A stretch of 14,729 nt of DNA from Gemmatimonadota bacterium (GTDB lineage: Bacteria > Gemmatimonadota > Gemmatimonadetes > Palauibacterales > Palauibacteraceae), in the NCBI GenBank assembly GCA_023554435.1, contig JAMJQV010000044.1, positions 1 through 14,729 on the forward strand. The letters are read 5' to 3'. Shown one piece after another: positions 1 through 7,031 of this stretch; within the stretch, counting starts at the first letter, position 1, and the number at the start of each line of letters is the position of its first letter. The position numbers and the translations under genes were made by a program. Below the pieces are notes generated by a model. The model had not been told where the DNA came from and searched no databases. It saw nothing but the letters and a program-made list of their open reading frames with translations.

Positions 1-1
1 C

Positions 2-712
2 TACTTCAGCGAAGACCTGGATCAGCTGTCTCTGGTGTCGTTTGGCACCCGCGGCGACACGCGGCTCCCCCTCCAGGCCCCGTTCCGAACGGCCGCGAAG
101 AACCAGATCGACGGCATGAGGTCGGTGGGCTGGACGAACACCGCCGAGGGTCTTCAGCTGGCCTATCAGCAGGTGACCGGCGAGGCGGCACGTGAGACGG
201 CGGTGAAGGTGGTCGTGTTCTTCACCGATGGCCGACCCACGGCCTTCCGGGGGACGATCGGTGGAGAGCGGAGAATCCTGGCCGTCGCCGCAACGGCGAA
301 GAACGTGGTGCGAGGCTATTGGGACAATCCGGACAGGATCCCGATGGACCGCTGGCTGAGGCCCGCGGAGGACGCGTGCCGGGACGTCGTCAACTGCCAG
401 GAGTGGACGGAAGCGGGCCACCCTCCGCACGGCCCGGTCGGGCGCAGCATCGCGAGGAACATGGCGTCTTCCGCCGCTGACCGGATTCGTAGTGAAGGCG
501 CTTACGTCTACACCATTGGCCTCGGCAACCCACTCGCGTCTTCGGAACTGGCGCGACCGGACATGGACTTCCTGGCCGCCCTGGCCAACGAGCACGGGAG
601 GGTGAGTTCCAGCCAGCCGAGTGGAAGAGCGTACTTCGCGCCTTCGGCCGAGGACCTGCGTGCGGTATTCCGGCAGGTGGCTTCAGACCTGGTCATCCGG
701 TTGTCCCGCTAG
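2..712 (+). CDS. von Willebrand factor A (vWA) domain protein, C-terminal part, TadG-like
   Basis: The reading frame is open from the first bases of the window, so this is the C-terminal piece of a longer protein; the GTG at 35 is internal. Visible vWA features are the beta strand LSLVSFGT, a GWTNTAEGL stretch that supplies the MIDAS threonine, and VVVFFTDGRPT with the MIDAS aspartate. After that comes an inserted loop with two cysteines (DACRDVVNC), which could form a disulfide if the domain is exported. The tail, YFAPSAEDLRAVFRQVASDL, is the usual ending of vWA domains in TadG-like proteins of Flp/Tad pilus loci. The role is inferred to be metal-dependent protein binding at the envelope. 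No pilus gene is visible, because the upstream side is outside the window. The vWA fold is firm; the TadG link is tentative. Confidence 0.85.
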   Translation, partial: YFSEDLDQLSLVSFGTRGDTRLPLQAPFRTAAKNQIDGMRSVGWTNTAEGLQLAYQQVTGEAARETAVKVVVFFTDGRPTAFRGTIGGERRILAVAATAKNVVRGYWDNPDRIPMDRWLRPAEDACRDVVNCQEWTEAGHPPHGPVGRSIARNMASSAADRIRSEGAYVYTIGLGNPLASSELARPDMDFLAALANEHGRVSSSQPSGRAYFAPSAEDLRAVFRQVASDLVIRLSR

Positions 713-720
713 GCCCGTGA

Positions 721-774
721 CGCGTGGCGGGTAGGGTGCGGCGACGCGGGGACGTCGCCCCTGCCCGCCATGTG
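721..774. terminator. Long hairpin in the convergent gap, probable bidirectional terminator
   Basis: An 11-bp outer stem pairs GGCGGGTAGGG (726-736) with CCCTGCCCGCC (759-769), with one G-T wobble. It extends outward by about five more pairs to 721 and 774. A TGCG bulge (737-740) leads to an inner 6-bp stem, GCGACG (741-746) with CGTCGC (753-758), and a CGGGGA loop. It sits between two converging genes. Neither side has a clear run of T; the + side continues with CCCTTCCCCTTC only. It may therefore act as an mRNA 3' end rather than a classic intrinsic terminator. Confidence 0.6.
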
Positions 775-784
775 CCCTTCCCCT

Positions 785-1450
785 TCAGGGCAGCCACGCC
801 TCGCCGTTCCAGCACATCTCCCAGAACTGCCATTCGTAGCGGCTCGAGAGCACGAACAGGTGCGTCAGCCGGTCACGCTTCGCGGCGGACGCTCCTTCGG
901 CCAGTCGGTCCATCTCGGAGCGCAGCCACTCCGCGGCGAGCCTGAATTCCTCGGACGAGTACTGCTCGATCCAGTCGGCGTATCGCTGATCTGCCGGAAG
1001 CTCGCCGGCCACCATCTCCTGAGCGATGTGGACGTAGCCCCAGGCGCACGGCAGGAGGGCGGCGACGAGGTCTGCCAGGTCACCATCCGCCGCCGTCCGG
1101 ACGAGGAAGTCCGTGTAGGCCCGGGTCGTGGGCCACATGGTCTCCTGCTCCAGGTCCGAAACGCTGATCCCGAAACGGGCGGCGTATTCCCGATGGAGCT
1201 CCATCTCGGTGTTCAGGGTGAGGTGCAGGGCCGCGGCATACCACCCCATCGACGCGAGCCGATCGCTTCGTGCCGCCGCCCACGCGAACACGCGGGAGAA
1301 CTCTGCCAGGTAGAGGTAGTCCTGGCGCACCCAGCGTTCGAAAACCGCGGGCTCCAGCGTGCCGTCGGCAATTCCTCGCACGAACGGGTGGGCTGCCTGC
1401 GCGTCCCACACATCTCTGGCCGCCTCGTACAGCTCGTCAGTGAAGGTCAA
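785..1450 (-). CDS. tenA: Thiaminase II / aminopyrimidine aminohydrolase, TenA_C type
   Basis: Cytoplasmic enzyme that hydrolyses aminopyrimidine breakdown products of thiamin to HMP for thiamin salvage. The frame gives 221 residues, the normal TenA length, if translation starts at TTG 1450. A GAGAGAG run lies 4 nt upstream, and no ATG or GTG lies near. With this start the numbering matches Bacillus TenA: Asp44 and Tyr47 in QDYLYL, Tyr112 in RAYTDF, the catalytic Cys135 in LLPCAWGY, and the acid Glu206 in YEWQFWEM. It is the last gene of a minus-strand run and starts 17 nt after the stop of a second TenA-like gene. All known catalytic residues are present, so I expect an active enzyme. Family assignment is nearly certain; the TTG start is good but not proven. 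Confidence 0.93.
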   Translation of the reverse strand: MTFTDELYEAARDVWDAQAAHPFVRGIADGTLEPAVFERWVRQDYLYLAEFSRVFAWAAARSDRLASMGWYAAALHLTLNTEMELHREYAARFGISVSDLEQETMWPTTRAYTDFLVRTAADGDLADLVAALLPCAWGYVHIAQEMVAGELPADQRYADWIEQYSSEEFRLAAEWLRSEMDRLAEGASAAKRDRLTHLFVLSSRYEWQFWEMCWNGEAWLP

Positions 1451-1467
1451 CGCGCTCTCTCGTCTCG

Positions 1468-2142
1468 TCAGGTCAGCGCCTGGTTCGTCGATGGAATGCC
1501 CGGCCAACCTTCGCCGGTCATGGCCATCTCCCAGAACGCGATCTCGTAGCGCACGGTGGTCTCGAAGGCCTCGACCATTCGGTGAAGGCGATCGGGACCG
1601 GCCTCGGCTGCCAGCTTGTCCAGTTCGACTTCCAGGTAGGCCACGTACGCCGCGAACTCGGGACCGGCCCAGTTCTCGACGAAAGGCCACCACGGTGAGG
1701 AACGCTCCAACCCGTCGCGCACCATCCTCCAGGAGTCGTGGTAGGCTCTCTCGGCCGCGTACAGGACCGTGTACGCCTCTTCGTACGACGCGTTCTGCGC
1801 CGTCGCCAGCAGGAACTGGATGTAGGCGTGCGTGGTGAAGGAGGGCTGGGTACCCCTGATCTCCACTCCCACCGCGTCCGCCCGCTCCTCGAACAGGCGC
1901 AGCTCCCGTATCAGGGCTCCGATCGCCTGAGTCATGGGCTCCCAGTGACTGGCGGGCCCCTTGGGAATCAGCGCCGCGAGGAAAGGGATCGCCGCCTCGA
2001 CGAACAGGTAGTCCTGCCTCATCCACGAAGCGAAGGTCTCGTGCGGGATGGTCCCATCCCGGGTCTGCAGGAGGAACGGATGGCTGAGCATGCGGTCCCA
2101 CAGGGGAGCGAGCCTGGTCCGTTGAGTCTCGCAGAAGCTCAT
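1468..2142 (-). CDS. TenA-family protein lacking the catalytic Cys (TenA_E type)
   Basis: A 224-residue TENA/THI-4/PQQC-fold protein. It keeps the N-terminal Trp-Asp core, Asp44-Tyr45 in MRQDYLF, Tyr107 and the C-terminal YEIAFWEMAMTGEGW. Where TenA_C has PCAWGY, this protein reads YAAERAYHDSW, so the cysteine is lost and Glu131 lies beside the position. That is the pattern of the TenA_E class. Plant TenA_E members remove the formyl group from N-formyl aminomethylpyrimidine and then deaminate the product to HMP. The same reaction is inferred here, not shown. Its ATG overlaps the TGA of the DUF190 gene (ATGA), so translation is probably coupled. The next gene is a TenA_C paralogue, which suggests the two act on successive thiamin degradation products. 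PQQ-related or haem-oxygenase-like functions of this fold are less likely. Confidence 0.88.
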   Translation of the reverse strand: MSFCETQRTRLAPLWDRMLSHPFLLQTRDGTIPHETFASWMRQDYLFVEAAIPFLAALIPKGPASHWEPMTQAIGALIRELRLFEERADAVGVEIRGTQPSFTTHAYIQFLLATAQNASYEEAYTVLYAAERAYHDSWRMVRDGLERSSPWWPFVENWAGPEFAAYVAYLEVELDKLAAEAGPDRLHRMVEAFETTVRYEIAFWEMAMTGEGWPGIPSTNQALT

Positions 2143-2513
2143 GGGCCTGCATCCTCCGATCCGGAGTCCGCACGGTACAGGACCACGTGCGCCTTCTCCA
2201 GCGTCACCAGACCGCCACCGATCATCCGGTCCATCAAGGGAAGGACCTCCCGGATCTTTTCTTCCGTGTCCACCACCTCGACGATGATCGGGAGGTCCAT
2301 GGACAGGCGGAGCAGGCTGCCGGTGTGAATCCGTGCGCTGGCGCCGAAACCAGCGATACCCTGCACCACGGACGCGCCGGCGCAGCCGTGTTCACGGAGC
2401 ATTCGCAGCAGCGCTTGATACAGCGGCATCCCCTTGTAGGACCCGTCCGTGCAGCGATCCCCCTCACCGATGAAGATTCGCATTAGAGTTCGGTCACCCT
2501 CGAACGCCTTCAT
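2139..2513 (-). CDS. DUF190 family PII-like protein
   Basis: A 124-residue protein matching the DUF190 family throughout: LRIFIGE-type start (MRIFIGEGDR, residues 11-20), KGMPLYQALL, GCAGASVVQGIAGFG (43-57), RIHTGSLLRLSMDLPIIVEVVD (61-82) and GLVTLEK near the end. DUF190 proteins resemble PII signal proteins and are very often encoded next to the fluoride channel crcB; their ligand and role are unknown. The 2513 ATG is preferred over Met11 because family members start with a similar EG..LLRIFIG stretch. It also overlaps the crcB stop as ATGA, which implies coupled translation. A Cys (C21) and a DGSYKG segment sit in a loop that could bind a ligand; that is a guess. Cytoplasmic. Confidence 0.92.
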   Translation of the reverse strand: MKAFEGDRTLMRIFIGEGDRCTDGSYKGMPLYQALLRMLREHGCAGASVVQGIAGFGASARIHTGSLLRLSMDLPIIVEVVDTEEKIREVLPLMDRMIGGGLVTLEKAHVVLYRADSGSEDAGP

Positions 2514-2899
2514 GCGGCTCCTCCCGCTCGTGCAAACGCCGTGACCAGCGCCATCCCGGCCACCATCGCGATCAGTCCCAGCGCGACGCTACCGCCCATG
2601 TACAGGCCCGCTCGAAGCCACTGCCCTTCCTGGAGGAGCGCCACGGTCTCGTAGCTGAACGTGCTGAACGTGGTGAACGCCCCCAGGACTCCGATCGTCA
2701 GGAAGGGGCGGACTTCCGGAGAGACGGCCGAGACCTGGAGCCACCGGATCACCATGCCGAGCGCCAGGCAGCCAACGAGATTCACGATGAGTGTACCCCA
2801 GGGGAAGTTCTCTCCCATCCGGTCGTAAACCCACCCGCTGATGCCGTACCGGGCGAGAGCCCCCAGGGCCCCGCCGAGGGCGACGTACGCGAGCGTCAC
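2510..2899 (-). CDS. crcB: Fluoride ion channel CrcB/FluC
   Basis: A small inner-membrane channel of 129 residues that lets F- leak out of the cell; it normally works as an antiparallel dimer. Visible family signatures are GGALGALARYG near the start, GTLIVNLVGCLALG (residues 35-48) with the pore Asn40, and TTFSTFSYE (76-84), which carries the two Phe-box phenylalanines (F78, F81). Four hydrophobic segments lie at about 3-22, 35-55, 67-90 and 98-122. The start is GTG at 2899, 20 nt after the sdhB stop; upstream there is only a weak G-rich ribosome site. The gap is far too short for a fluoride riboswitch, so fluoride control at this position is unlikely. Expression probably follows the sdh operon. 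A single gene is present here, so a homodimer is expected. Confidence 0.95.
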   Translation of the reverse strand: MTLAYVALGGALGALARYGISGWVYDRMGENFPWGTLIVNLVGCLALGMVIRWLQVSAVSPEVRPFLTIGVLGAFTTFSTFSYETVALLQEGQWLRAGLYMGGSVALGLIAMVAGMALVTAFARAGGAA

Positions 2900-2918
2900 G
2901 ATCCGTCGCCCCGGAGAG

Positions 2919-3662
2919 TCAACTCGCCTTGAGGAGCGCCTTCATGTAGTCGCGATTGAGCATCGCGATCACATCGATCTTGATCTCCTTCGGGCAGGCG
3001 TTCTCGCATGCCCCGTGATTCGTGCACGTGCCGAAGCTCTCGGCCTCCATGGTCAGGATCATGTCGAGCACCCTGCCGTAGCGCTCGGGCTGACCCTGCG
3101 GCAACAGATTGAGGTGCGCGGCCTTGGCCGAGGTGAACAACATGGCCGATGCGTTCGGGCAGGCGGCCACGCACGCACCGCACCCGATACAGGACGCCGC
3201 GTCCATCGACTTCTCGGCGTTCACCTGCACCACCGGGATGGCGTTCGCATCCGGGGCGCTTCCCGTCCGCACGCTGATGTAGCCGCCCGCGGCTACGATG
3301 CGATCGAAGGCCGCGCGATCCACCATCAGGTCCTTCTGGACCGGAAAACCGTCCGCCCGCCACGGTTCGATCCAGATCTCGTCCCCGTCGCTGTACTCGC
3401 GCATGTGGAGCTGGCACACGGTGGTGCGCTTCCACGGTCCATGCGGCCGGCCGTTGATCACCATTCCGCACGTGCCACAGATCCCCTCCCGACAATCGCT
3501 GTCGAAGACGATTGGATCCTCACCCTTTTCCTCGAGGTCTTCGTTGACCACGTCCAGCATCTCGAGGAACGACATGTGTTCGCTGGCGTCCGTTTCGTAC
3601 GTGACGAACTGCCCTCTCGCCGAGGGCCCCGCCTGCCGCCAGACGTGAAGTTTGAGTTTCAT
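2919..3662 (-). CDS. sdhB: Succinate dehydrogenase/fumarate reductase iron-sulfur subunit
   Basis: Electron-transfer subunit (247 aa) of respiratory complex II, passing electrons from the flavoprotein to quinone at the membrane. All three cluster sites are visible. The [2Fe-2S] site is CREGICGTC (C57, C62, C65) plus C83. The [4Fe-4S] site is CIGCGACVAACP (C158, C161, C164, C168). The [3Fe-4S] site is CTNHGACENACP (C213, C219, C223). The SCIGCGACVAACPN form and the sdhC-A-B order fit the type-B enzymes that use a single cytochrome b subunit. The ATG at 3662 shares its A with the last base of the sdhA stop (TAATG), so translation is coupled. The function is secure; whether it runs mainly as dehydrogenase or fumarate reductase cannot be read from the sequence. 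Confidence 0.97.
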   Translation of the reverse strand: MKLKLHVWRQAGPSARGQFVTYETDASEHMSFLEMLDVVNEDLEEKGEDPIVFDSDCREGICGTCGMVINGRPHGPWKRTTVCQLHMREYSDGDEIWIEPWRADGFPVQKDLMVDRAAFDRIVAAGGYISVRTGSAPDANAIPVVQVNAEKSMDAASCIGCGACVAACPNASAMLFTSAKAAHLNLLPQGQPERYGRVLDMILTMEAESFGTCTNHGACENACPKEIKIDVIAMLNRDYMKALLKAS

Positions 3663-5575
3663 TACTTGTAGCTCCTCTGCGTGGGAGGAACGTTTTCAAA
3701 CTCGAGGGGCTCCCGGTGCTCGCGCGGCGCCGTGTCCGCGCCGGTGTACTCCCACACGGTCACATGCGTGAAGTTCTCGTCGTCGCGCAGGGCCTCGCCT
3801 TCCGGCGTCTGGTGCTCCTCCCGGAAATGCCCTCCGCATGACTCCTCTCGCACCAGCGCGTCGAGACACATGACCTCCGCCAGTTCCAGGAAGTCCGCCA
3901 CACGACCCGCGCGCTCGAGCGTCTGGTTGATCGACCCCCCTTCGCCCACGACCTTCGCGTTCTCCCAGAACTCCTGCCGGAGAACGGGAATCTTTTCCAG
4001 GGCCTCCTTGAGACCGGTAGCGTTGCGGCCCATGCCGCAGTTGTCCCAGACGATCCGGCCCAGCTCCTTGTGGAAGGAGTTGATCGTGCGGTCGCCGTCC
4101 AGGGCCAGCAGTCGATCGATCCGCGACTCGACCTCCTCCACCGTGCCCCTGACTTCCTGGTTGTCCTCGGCAACCGGGTCCAATTTCGCCTGCGCCAGGT
4201 AGTCGGCGATCGTGTACGGCAGGACGAAGTAGCCGTCCGCCACGCCCTGCATGAGGGCGCTCGCGCCGAGCCGGTTGGCCCCGTGGTCCGAGAAGTTCGC
4301 TTCTCCGATCGCGTACAGGCCCGGCACCGTGGTCATGAGATTGTAGTCCACCCACAGTCCGCCCATCGTGTAGTGGGGCGCCGGGTAGATGCGCATGGGG
4401 ACCCTGTAGGGATCCTCGCCCGTGATACGCTCGTACATCTCGAACAAGTTTCCGTACCGCGCTTCGATCACGTCGGCCCCGAGGCGCTGGATGGCGTCCT
4501 CGAAGTCCAGGTATACACCGAGCTTCGTCTCGCCGACTCCCTTCCCCTGGTCGCACATGTCCTTGGCGCGCCGTGACGCCAGGTCCCTGGGTACCAGGTT
4601 TCCGAAGGCCGGATACATGCGCTCGAGGTAGTAGTCGCGCTGGTCCTCGGGAATGTCCCCGGGGGCGCGGTCGTCATCCACCTGCTTCGAGACCCAGATG
4701 CGACCGTCGTTGCGCAGCGACTCGCTCATCAGCGTGAGCTTCGACTGGTAGTCGCCCGCCACCGGAATGCAGGTCGGATGGATCTGCGTATAGCACGGGT
4801 TGGCGAATCCGGCCCCGCGCCGATACGCCCGCCATGCCGCCGTGACGTTGCAGTACATGGCGTTCGTGGACAGGTAGAACGCGTTCGAGTAGCCACCCGT
4901 GCCGAGGGCCACCGCATCGGCGAGATGGACCTCGATCTTCCCGGTAACCAGGTGCCGCGTCACGATGCCGCGGGCCTGCCCGTCCACCAGTACGACATCC
5001 AGCATCTCGCACTGATTATACAACTTAACCTGCCCCTTATGAACCTCTTTCATAAGAGCCTGGTACGCTCCGAGAAGCAACTGCTGGCCCGTCTGTCCAC
5101 GCGCGTAGAACGTCCGTGACACCTGCGCTCCACCAAACGAGCGATTGTCCAGCAATCCACCGTACTCGCGGGCGAACGGGATGCCCTGCGCCACACACTG
5201 GTCGATGATCTCGTTGGAGACCTCGGCCAGCCGATACACGTTGGCTTCCCGCGCGCGGAAATCACCGCCCTTCACCGTGTCGTAGAACAGCCGGAAGACG
5301 CTGTCGCCATCTCCCTGGTAATTCTTCGCCGCGTTGATCCCGCCCTGGGCCGCGATGCTGTGCGCCCGCCGCGGGCTGTCGTGGTAGGTGAAGCAGCTCA
5401 CGTGATAGCCCAGCTCGGCCAGCGTGGCAGACGCCGATGCGCCGGCGAGACCGGATCCCACGACGATCACGTGGTACTTCCTCTTGTTCGCCGGGTTTAC
5501 CAGCTTCATGTCGAACTTGTGCTTCGTCCACTTCTGGTCGATCGGACCGGAGGGGACCTTCGAGCGCAGCTCCAT
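3662..5575 (-). CDS. sdhA: Succinate dehydrogenase/fumarate reductase flavoprotein subunit
   Basis: Catalytic subunit (637 aa) that oxidises succinate to fumarate with covalent FAD. The FAD Rossmann motif VVGSGLAGASASATLAELGY lies at about residues 38-57. His72 in RAHSIAAQGGINAA is the expected site of covalent flavin attachment. A substrate-side motif IHPTCIPVAGDY (His266) and the PAPHYTMGGLWVDYN and GLYAIGEANFSDHGANRLGA blocks follow in the usual order. The length and the early CFTYHDSPRRAHS segment are typical of the B-type/epsilonproteobacterial-like branch. The start ATG 5575 has a clear GGAGGGAG ribosome site 2-9 nt upstream and lies 13 nt after sdhC. The gene ends in a TAATG overlap with sdhB. 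No missing motif or frameshift was seen. Confidence 0.97.
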   Translation of the reverse strand: MELRSKVPSGPIDQKWTKHKFDMKLVNPANKRKYHVIVVGSGLAGASASATLAELGYHVSCFTYHDSPRRAHSIAAQGGINAAKNYQGDGDSVFRLFYDTVKGGDFRAREANVYRLAEVSNEIIDQCVAQGIPFAREYGGLLDNRSFGGAQVSRTFYARGQTGQQLLLGAYQALMKEVHKGQVKLYNQCEMLDVVLVDGQARGIVTRHLVTGKIEVHLADAVALGTGGYSNAFYLSTNAMYCNVTAAWRAYRRGAGFANPCYTQIHPTCIPVAGDYQSKLTLMSESLRNDGRIWVSKQVDDDRAPGDIPEDQRDYYLERMYPAFGNLVPRDLASRRAKDMCDQGKGVGETKLGVYLDFEDAIQRLGADVIEARYGNLFEMYERITGEDPYRVPMRIYPAPHYTMGGLWVDYNLMTTVPGLYAIGEANFSDHGANRLGASALMQGVADGYFVLPYTIADYLAQAKLDPVAEDNQEVRGTVEEVESRIDRLLALDGDRTINSFHKELGRIVWDNCGMGRNATGLKEALEKIPVLRQEFWENAKVVGEGGSINQTLERAGRVADFLELAEVMCLDALVREESCGGHFREEHQTPEGEALRDDENFTHVTVWEYTGADTAPREHREPLEFENVPPTQRSYK

Positions 5576-5588
5576 GTCTCCCTCCCTT

Positions 5589-6266
5589 CTACTGGAGAAT
5601 CCCGGTGTAAACGGCCACCGGGAATGACAGGTTGACGAGCACCACCAGGAGGGCCACGCCGATGGCTACGGGCTCGCGCCATCGCTTGATGCGGGGTCCA
5701 TCGAGTCCCATGGTCTGAAACGCGCTCCAGGTCCCATGGTACAGGTGCAGGCCCAGCGCGATCATGGCCGCAAAGTACACGGCGACGACCGGCAGGGAGC
5801 GGAAACCGGTGACGAAGTTGTGGTACGCGTCCCCGGGGATGAAGTCCGGGTGCAGCGTCCCGGTCGTCAGGTGCAGGATGTGGTAGACGACGAACAGCAG
5901 GAGAGCCACACCGCCCCAGCGCATGGTGCGCGAAGCGTAGTGGAACACGAGCTTCTCCTGCTTCTTGTATTTCTGTCCGCGCGCGGCCCAGCTCTGCCTG
6001 GACGTCTGCCACGCGGCCACCGTGTGGATCAGAAGAAATGCAAGGAGACCCACCCGGAAGACCCACAGGAACCACTCGTGGCCCAGGAACGGCGCACCGA
6101 ACTCGCGCAGCCCCTCGGCGTAGTGGTTGAAGGCCTCGGGTCCGAGATAGACCTTCAGGTTTCCGAACATGTGTACGATCACGAACACCACGAAGATCGC
6201 ACCCGATACAGCCATCGTGTACTTCTTGCCGACCGAGGTGCTGTACAGGGAGTAAACCCGTCTCAT
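5589..6266 (-). CDS. sdhC: Succinate dehydrogenase cytochrome b subunit, type B
   Basis: Membrane anchor and quinone-reactive subunit (225 aa) with five predicted helices at about 19-36, 68-86, 115-134, 157-178 and 200-220. Histidines inside or at the edge of the helices (H32, H81, H129, H132, H174, H177) provide the ligands for two b haems, as in B. subtilis-type enzymes. The frame stays open to an ATG at 6341. I place the start at ATG 6266 because GAGGAG (6278-6273) lies exactly 6 nt upstream, the protein then begins MRRVYSLYSTSVGKK like its relatives, and the longer version would contain the promoter boxes. It is the first gene of the sdhCAB-crcB-DUF190-tenA run. Confidence 0.95.
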   Translation of the reverse strand: MRRVYSLYSTSVGKKYTMAVSGAIFVVFVIVHMFGNLKVYLGPEAFNHYAEGLREFGAPFLGHEWFLWVFRVGLLAFLLIHTVAAWQTSRQSWAARGQKYKKQEKLVFHYASRTMRWGGVALLLFVVYHILHLTTGTLHPDFIPGDAYHNFVTGFRSLPVVAVYFAAMIALGLHLYHGTWSAFQTMGLDGPRIKRWREPVAIGVALLVVLVNLSFPVAVYTGILQ

Positions 6267-6307
6267 AGGCCACTCCTCAGGCCGAGGATCAGTGAGGATA
6301 ACTTCGC

Positions 6308-6336
6308 ATGATATAGACACGTGAACTATGTCACAA
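6308..6336 (-). promoter_or_regulatory. Sigma70-type promoter of the sdhCAB run
   Basis: On the minus strand a TTGTGA -35 box (6336-6331) and a TATCAT -10 box (6313-6308) are separated by exactly 17 bases. They match the consensus hexamers at 4/6 and 5/6. The predicted transcript would begin near 6301 and leave a leader of about 35 nt before the sdhC ATG at 6266, with GAGGAG in place. This is the best promoter in the window. Confidence 0.65.
6320..6335. promoter_or_regulatory. CRP/FNR-type palindrome inside the sdh promoter
   Basis: The minus strand reads TGTGA-CATAGT-TCACG, one base from the CRP consensus TGTGA-N6-TCACA. The half-sites are 5 and 4 of 5 matches. The palindrome overlaps the last bases of the -35 box and fills most of the spacer, centred near -26 relative to the predicted start. 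A dimeric Crp/Fnr-family regulator bound here would compete with RNA polymerase, so repression is the simplest reading. No regulator gene lies in the window. Confidence 0.55.
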
Positions 6337-6389
6337 GACACATTCGTACCTGCGAAGGGTTCCCCCGGATCGTCTAACTGCGGCAGGTG

Positions 6390-6418
6390 TTGTTGCCCCG
6401 TGTGGGAGGGAGTAGACT
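6390..6418 (+). promoter_or_regulatory. Possible promoter for the DUF4136 lipoprotein
   Basis: TTGTTG (6390-6395) and TAGACT (6413-6418) are spaced by 17 bases, with 4/6 matches each. A start near 6425 would give a leader of about 33 nt carrying the GGGAGAG ribosome site before ATG 6458. The gene is divergent from sdhC and needs a promoter in this gap, which supports the call, but the boxes are only fair. Confidence 0.4.
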
Positions 6419-6457
6419 GGGGTTCGGAGTCGCACTTACCTGAGGCGGGAGAGCACG

Positions 6458-6985
6458 ATGGGGAAATGGTTCACGGTTGTCGGACTGGCACTCGCGGCAG
6501 CGGGCTGCTCGGGGATCTCCACGACCTCCGATTGGGATGAGACGTTTGATTTCAGCTCTCTCTCGACCTACGCGTGGATGGACCAGGGACTCAAGGGCGG
6601 CGTCAGCGAGATCATGCTGCGCCGCATGAAGATGGCGGTGGAAGGCGATCTCGACGCCAAGGGATTCACGAAGGCGGATGAGTATACGGCCGACTTCATG
6701 CTGGCCTACCACACGGGAACGCAGGATCAGCAGCAGTACGATACGTACGGCTACGGGGCCGGAGGCTGGTGGGGGGGATACTGGGGAGGTGGGATGACGA
6801 CGACCACCGTTCGCACCTACACCGAGGGCACCCTGATCCTGGACGTGATCGACCGGGAGAAGAACGAGCTGGTGTGGCGGGGCAGCGCGACCGACACGAT
6901 CGACGAGATGAATTCACCCGAGCAGCGCGTGCAGCTGGTTCAGGAAGCGGTGAGCAAGCTCCTCAAGGACTTCCCGCCCGGCTGA
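6458..6985 (+). CDS. DUF4136 family lipoprotein
   Basis: A 175-residue protein with a short basic N-terminus, a hydrophobic stretch and a lipobox-like AAAGC with Cys17. It is probably lipid-anchored and exported. The mature part follows the DUF4136 pattern: DFSSLSTYAWMD after the signal, a paired LxxRMKMAVEGDLDAKGF segment, DFMLAYHTGTQ, then TEGTLILDVIDREKNELVWRGSATD and a C-terminal helix ending in SKLLKDF. Between the two halves lies a Gly/Trp/Tyr-rich loop (about residues 98-116) and a run of threonines. The function of the family is not known; an envelope role is inferred from the signal. ATG 6458 has GGGAGAG 4 nt upstream. The gene stands alone, with its own likely promoter, and ends at a hairpin. 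Confidence 0.88.
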   Translation: MGKWFTVVGLALAAAGCSGISTTSDWDETFDFSSLSTYAWMDQGLKGGVSEIMLRRMKMAVEGDLDAKGFTKADEYTADFMLAYHTGTQDQQQYDTYGYGAGGWWGGYWGGGMTTTTVRTYTEGTLILDVIDREKNELVWRGSATDTIDEMNSPEQRVQLVQEAVSKLLKDFPPG

Positions 6986-6998
6986 CCCCGGGAGGATA

Positions 6999-7023
6999 CC
7001 GGCTCGGGGGCGACCCGGGCCGG
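6999..7023. terminator. GC-rich hairpin between convergent genes
   Basis: CCGGCTCGGG (6999-7008) pairs with CCCGGGCCGG (7014-7023) as a 10-bp stem with one T-G wobble and a 5-base GGCGA loop. It fills the 46-base gap between the lipoprotein gene and the HIT gene, which converge on it. There is no T tract on either strand, so it is either a rho-independent terminator of weak form or an mRNA-stabilising 3' hairpin. Confidence 0.45.
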
Positions 7024-7031
7024 ACCCGGCC

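Noticed and set aside
1451..2173. Long minus-strand open frame upstream of TenA_C, running through the TenA_E gene
   Set aside because: It is the shadow frame of the TenA_E gene in GC-rich DNA; its translation is low-complexity and matches nothing.
2900..2918. Fluoride riboswitch upstream of crcB
   Set aside because: Only 19 bases separate sdhB from crcB, too few for the aptamer.
6267..6341. N-terminal extension of SdhC from ATG 6341
   Set aside because: It would contain the -10 and -35 boxes and the palindrome, has no ribosome site, and lacks the family's usual start; GAGGAG points to ATG 6266.
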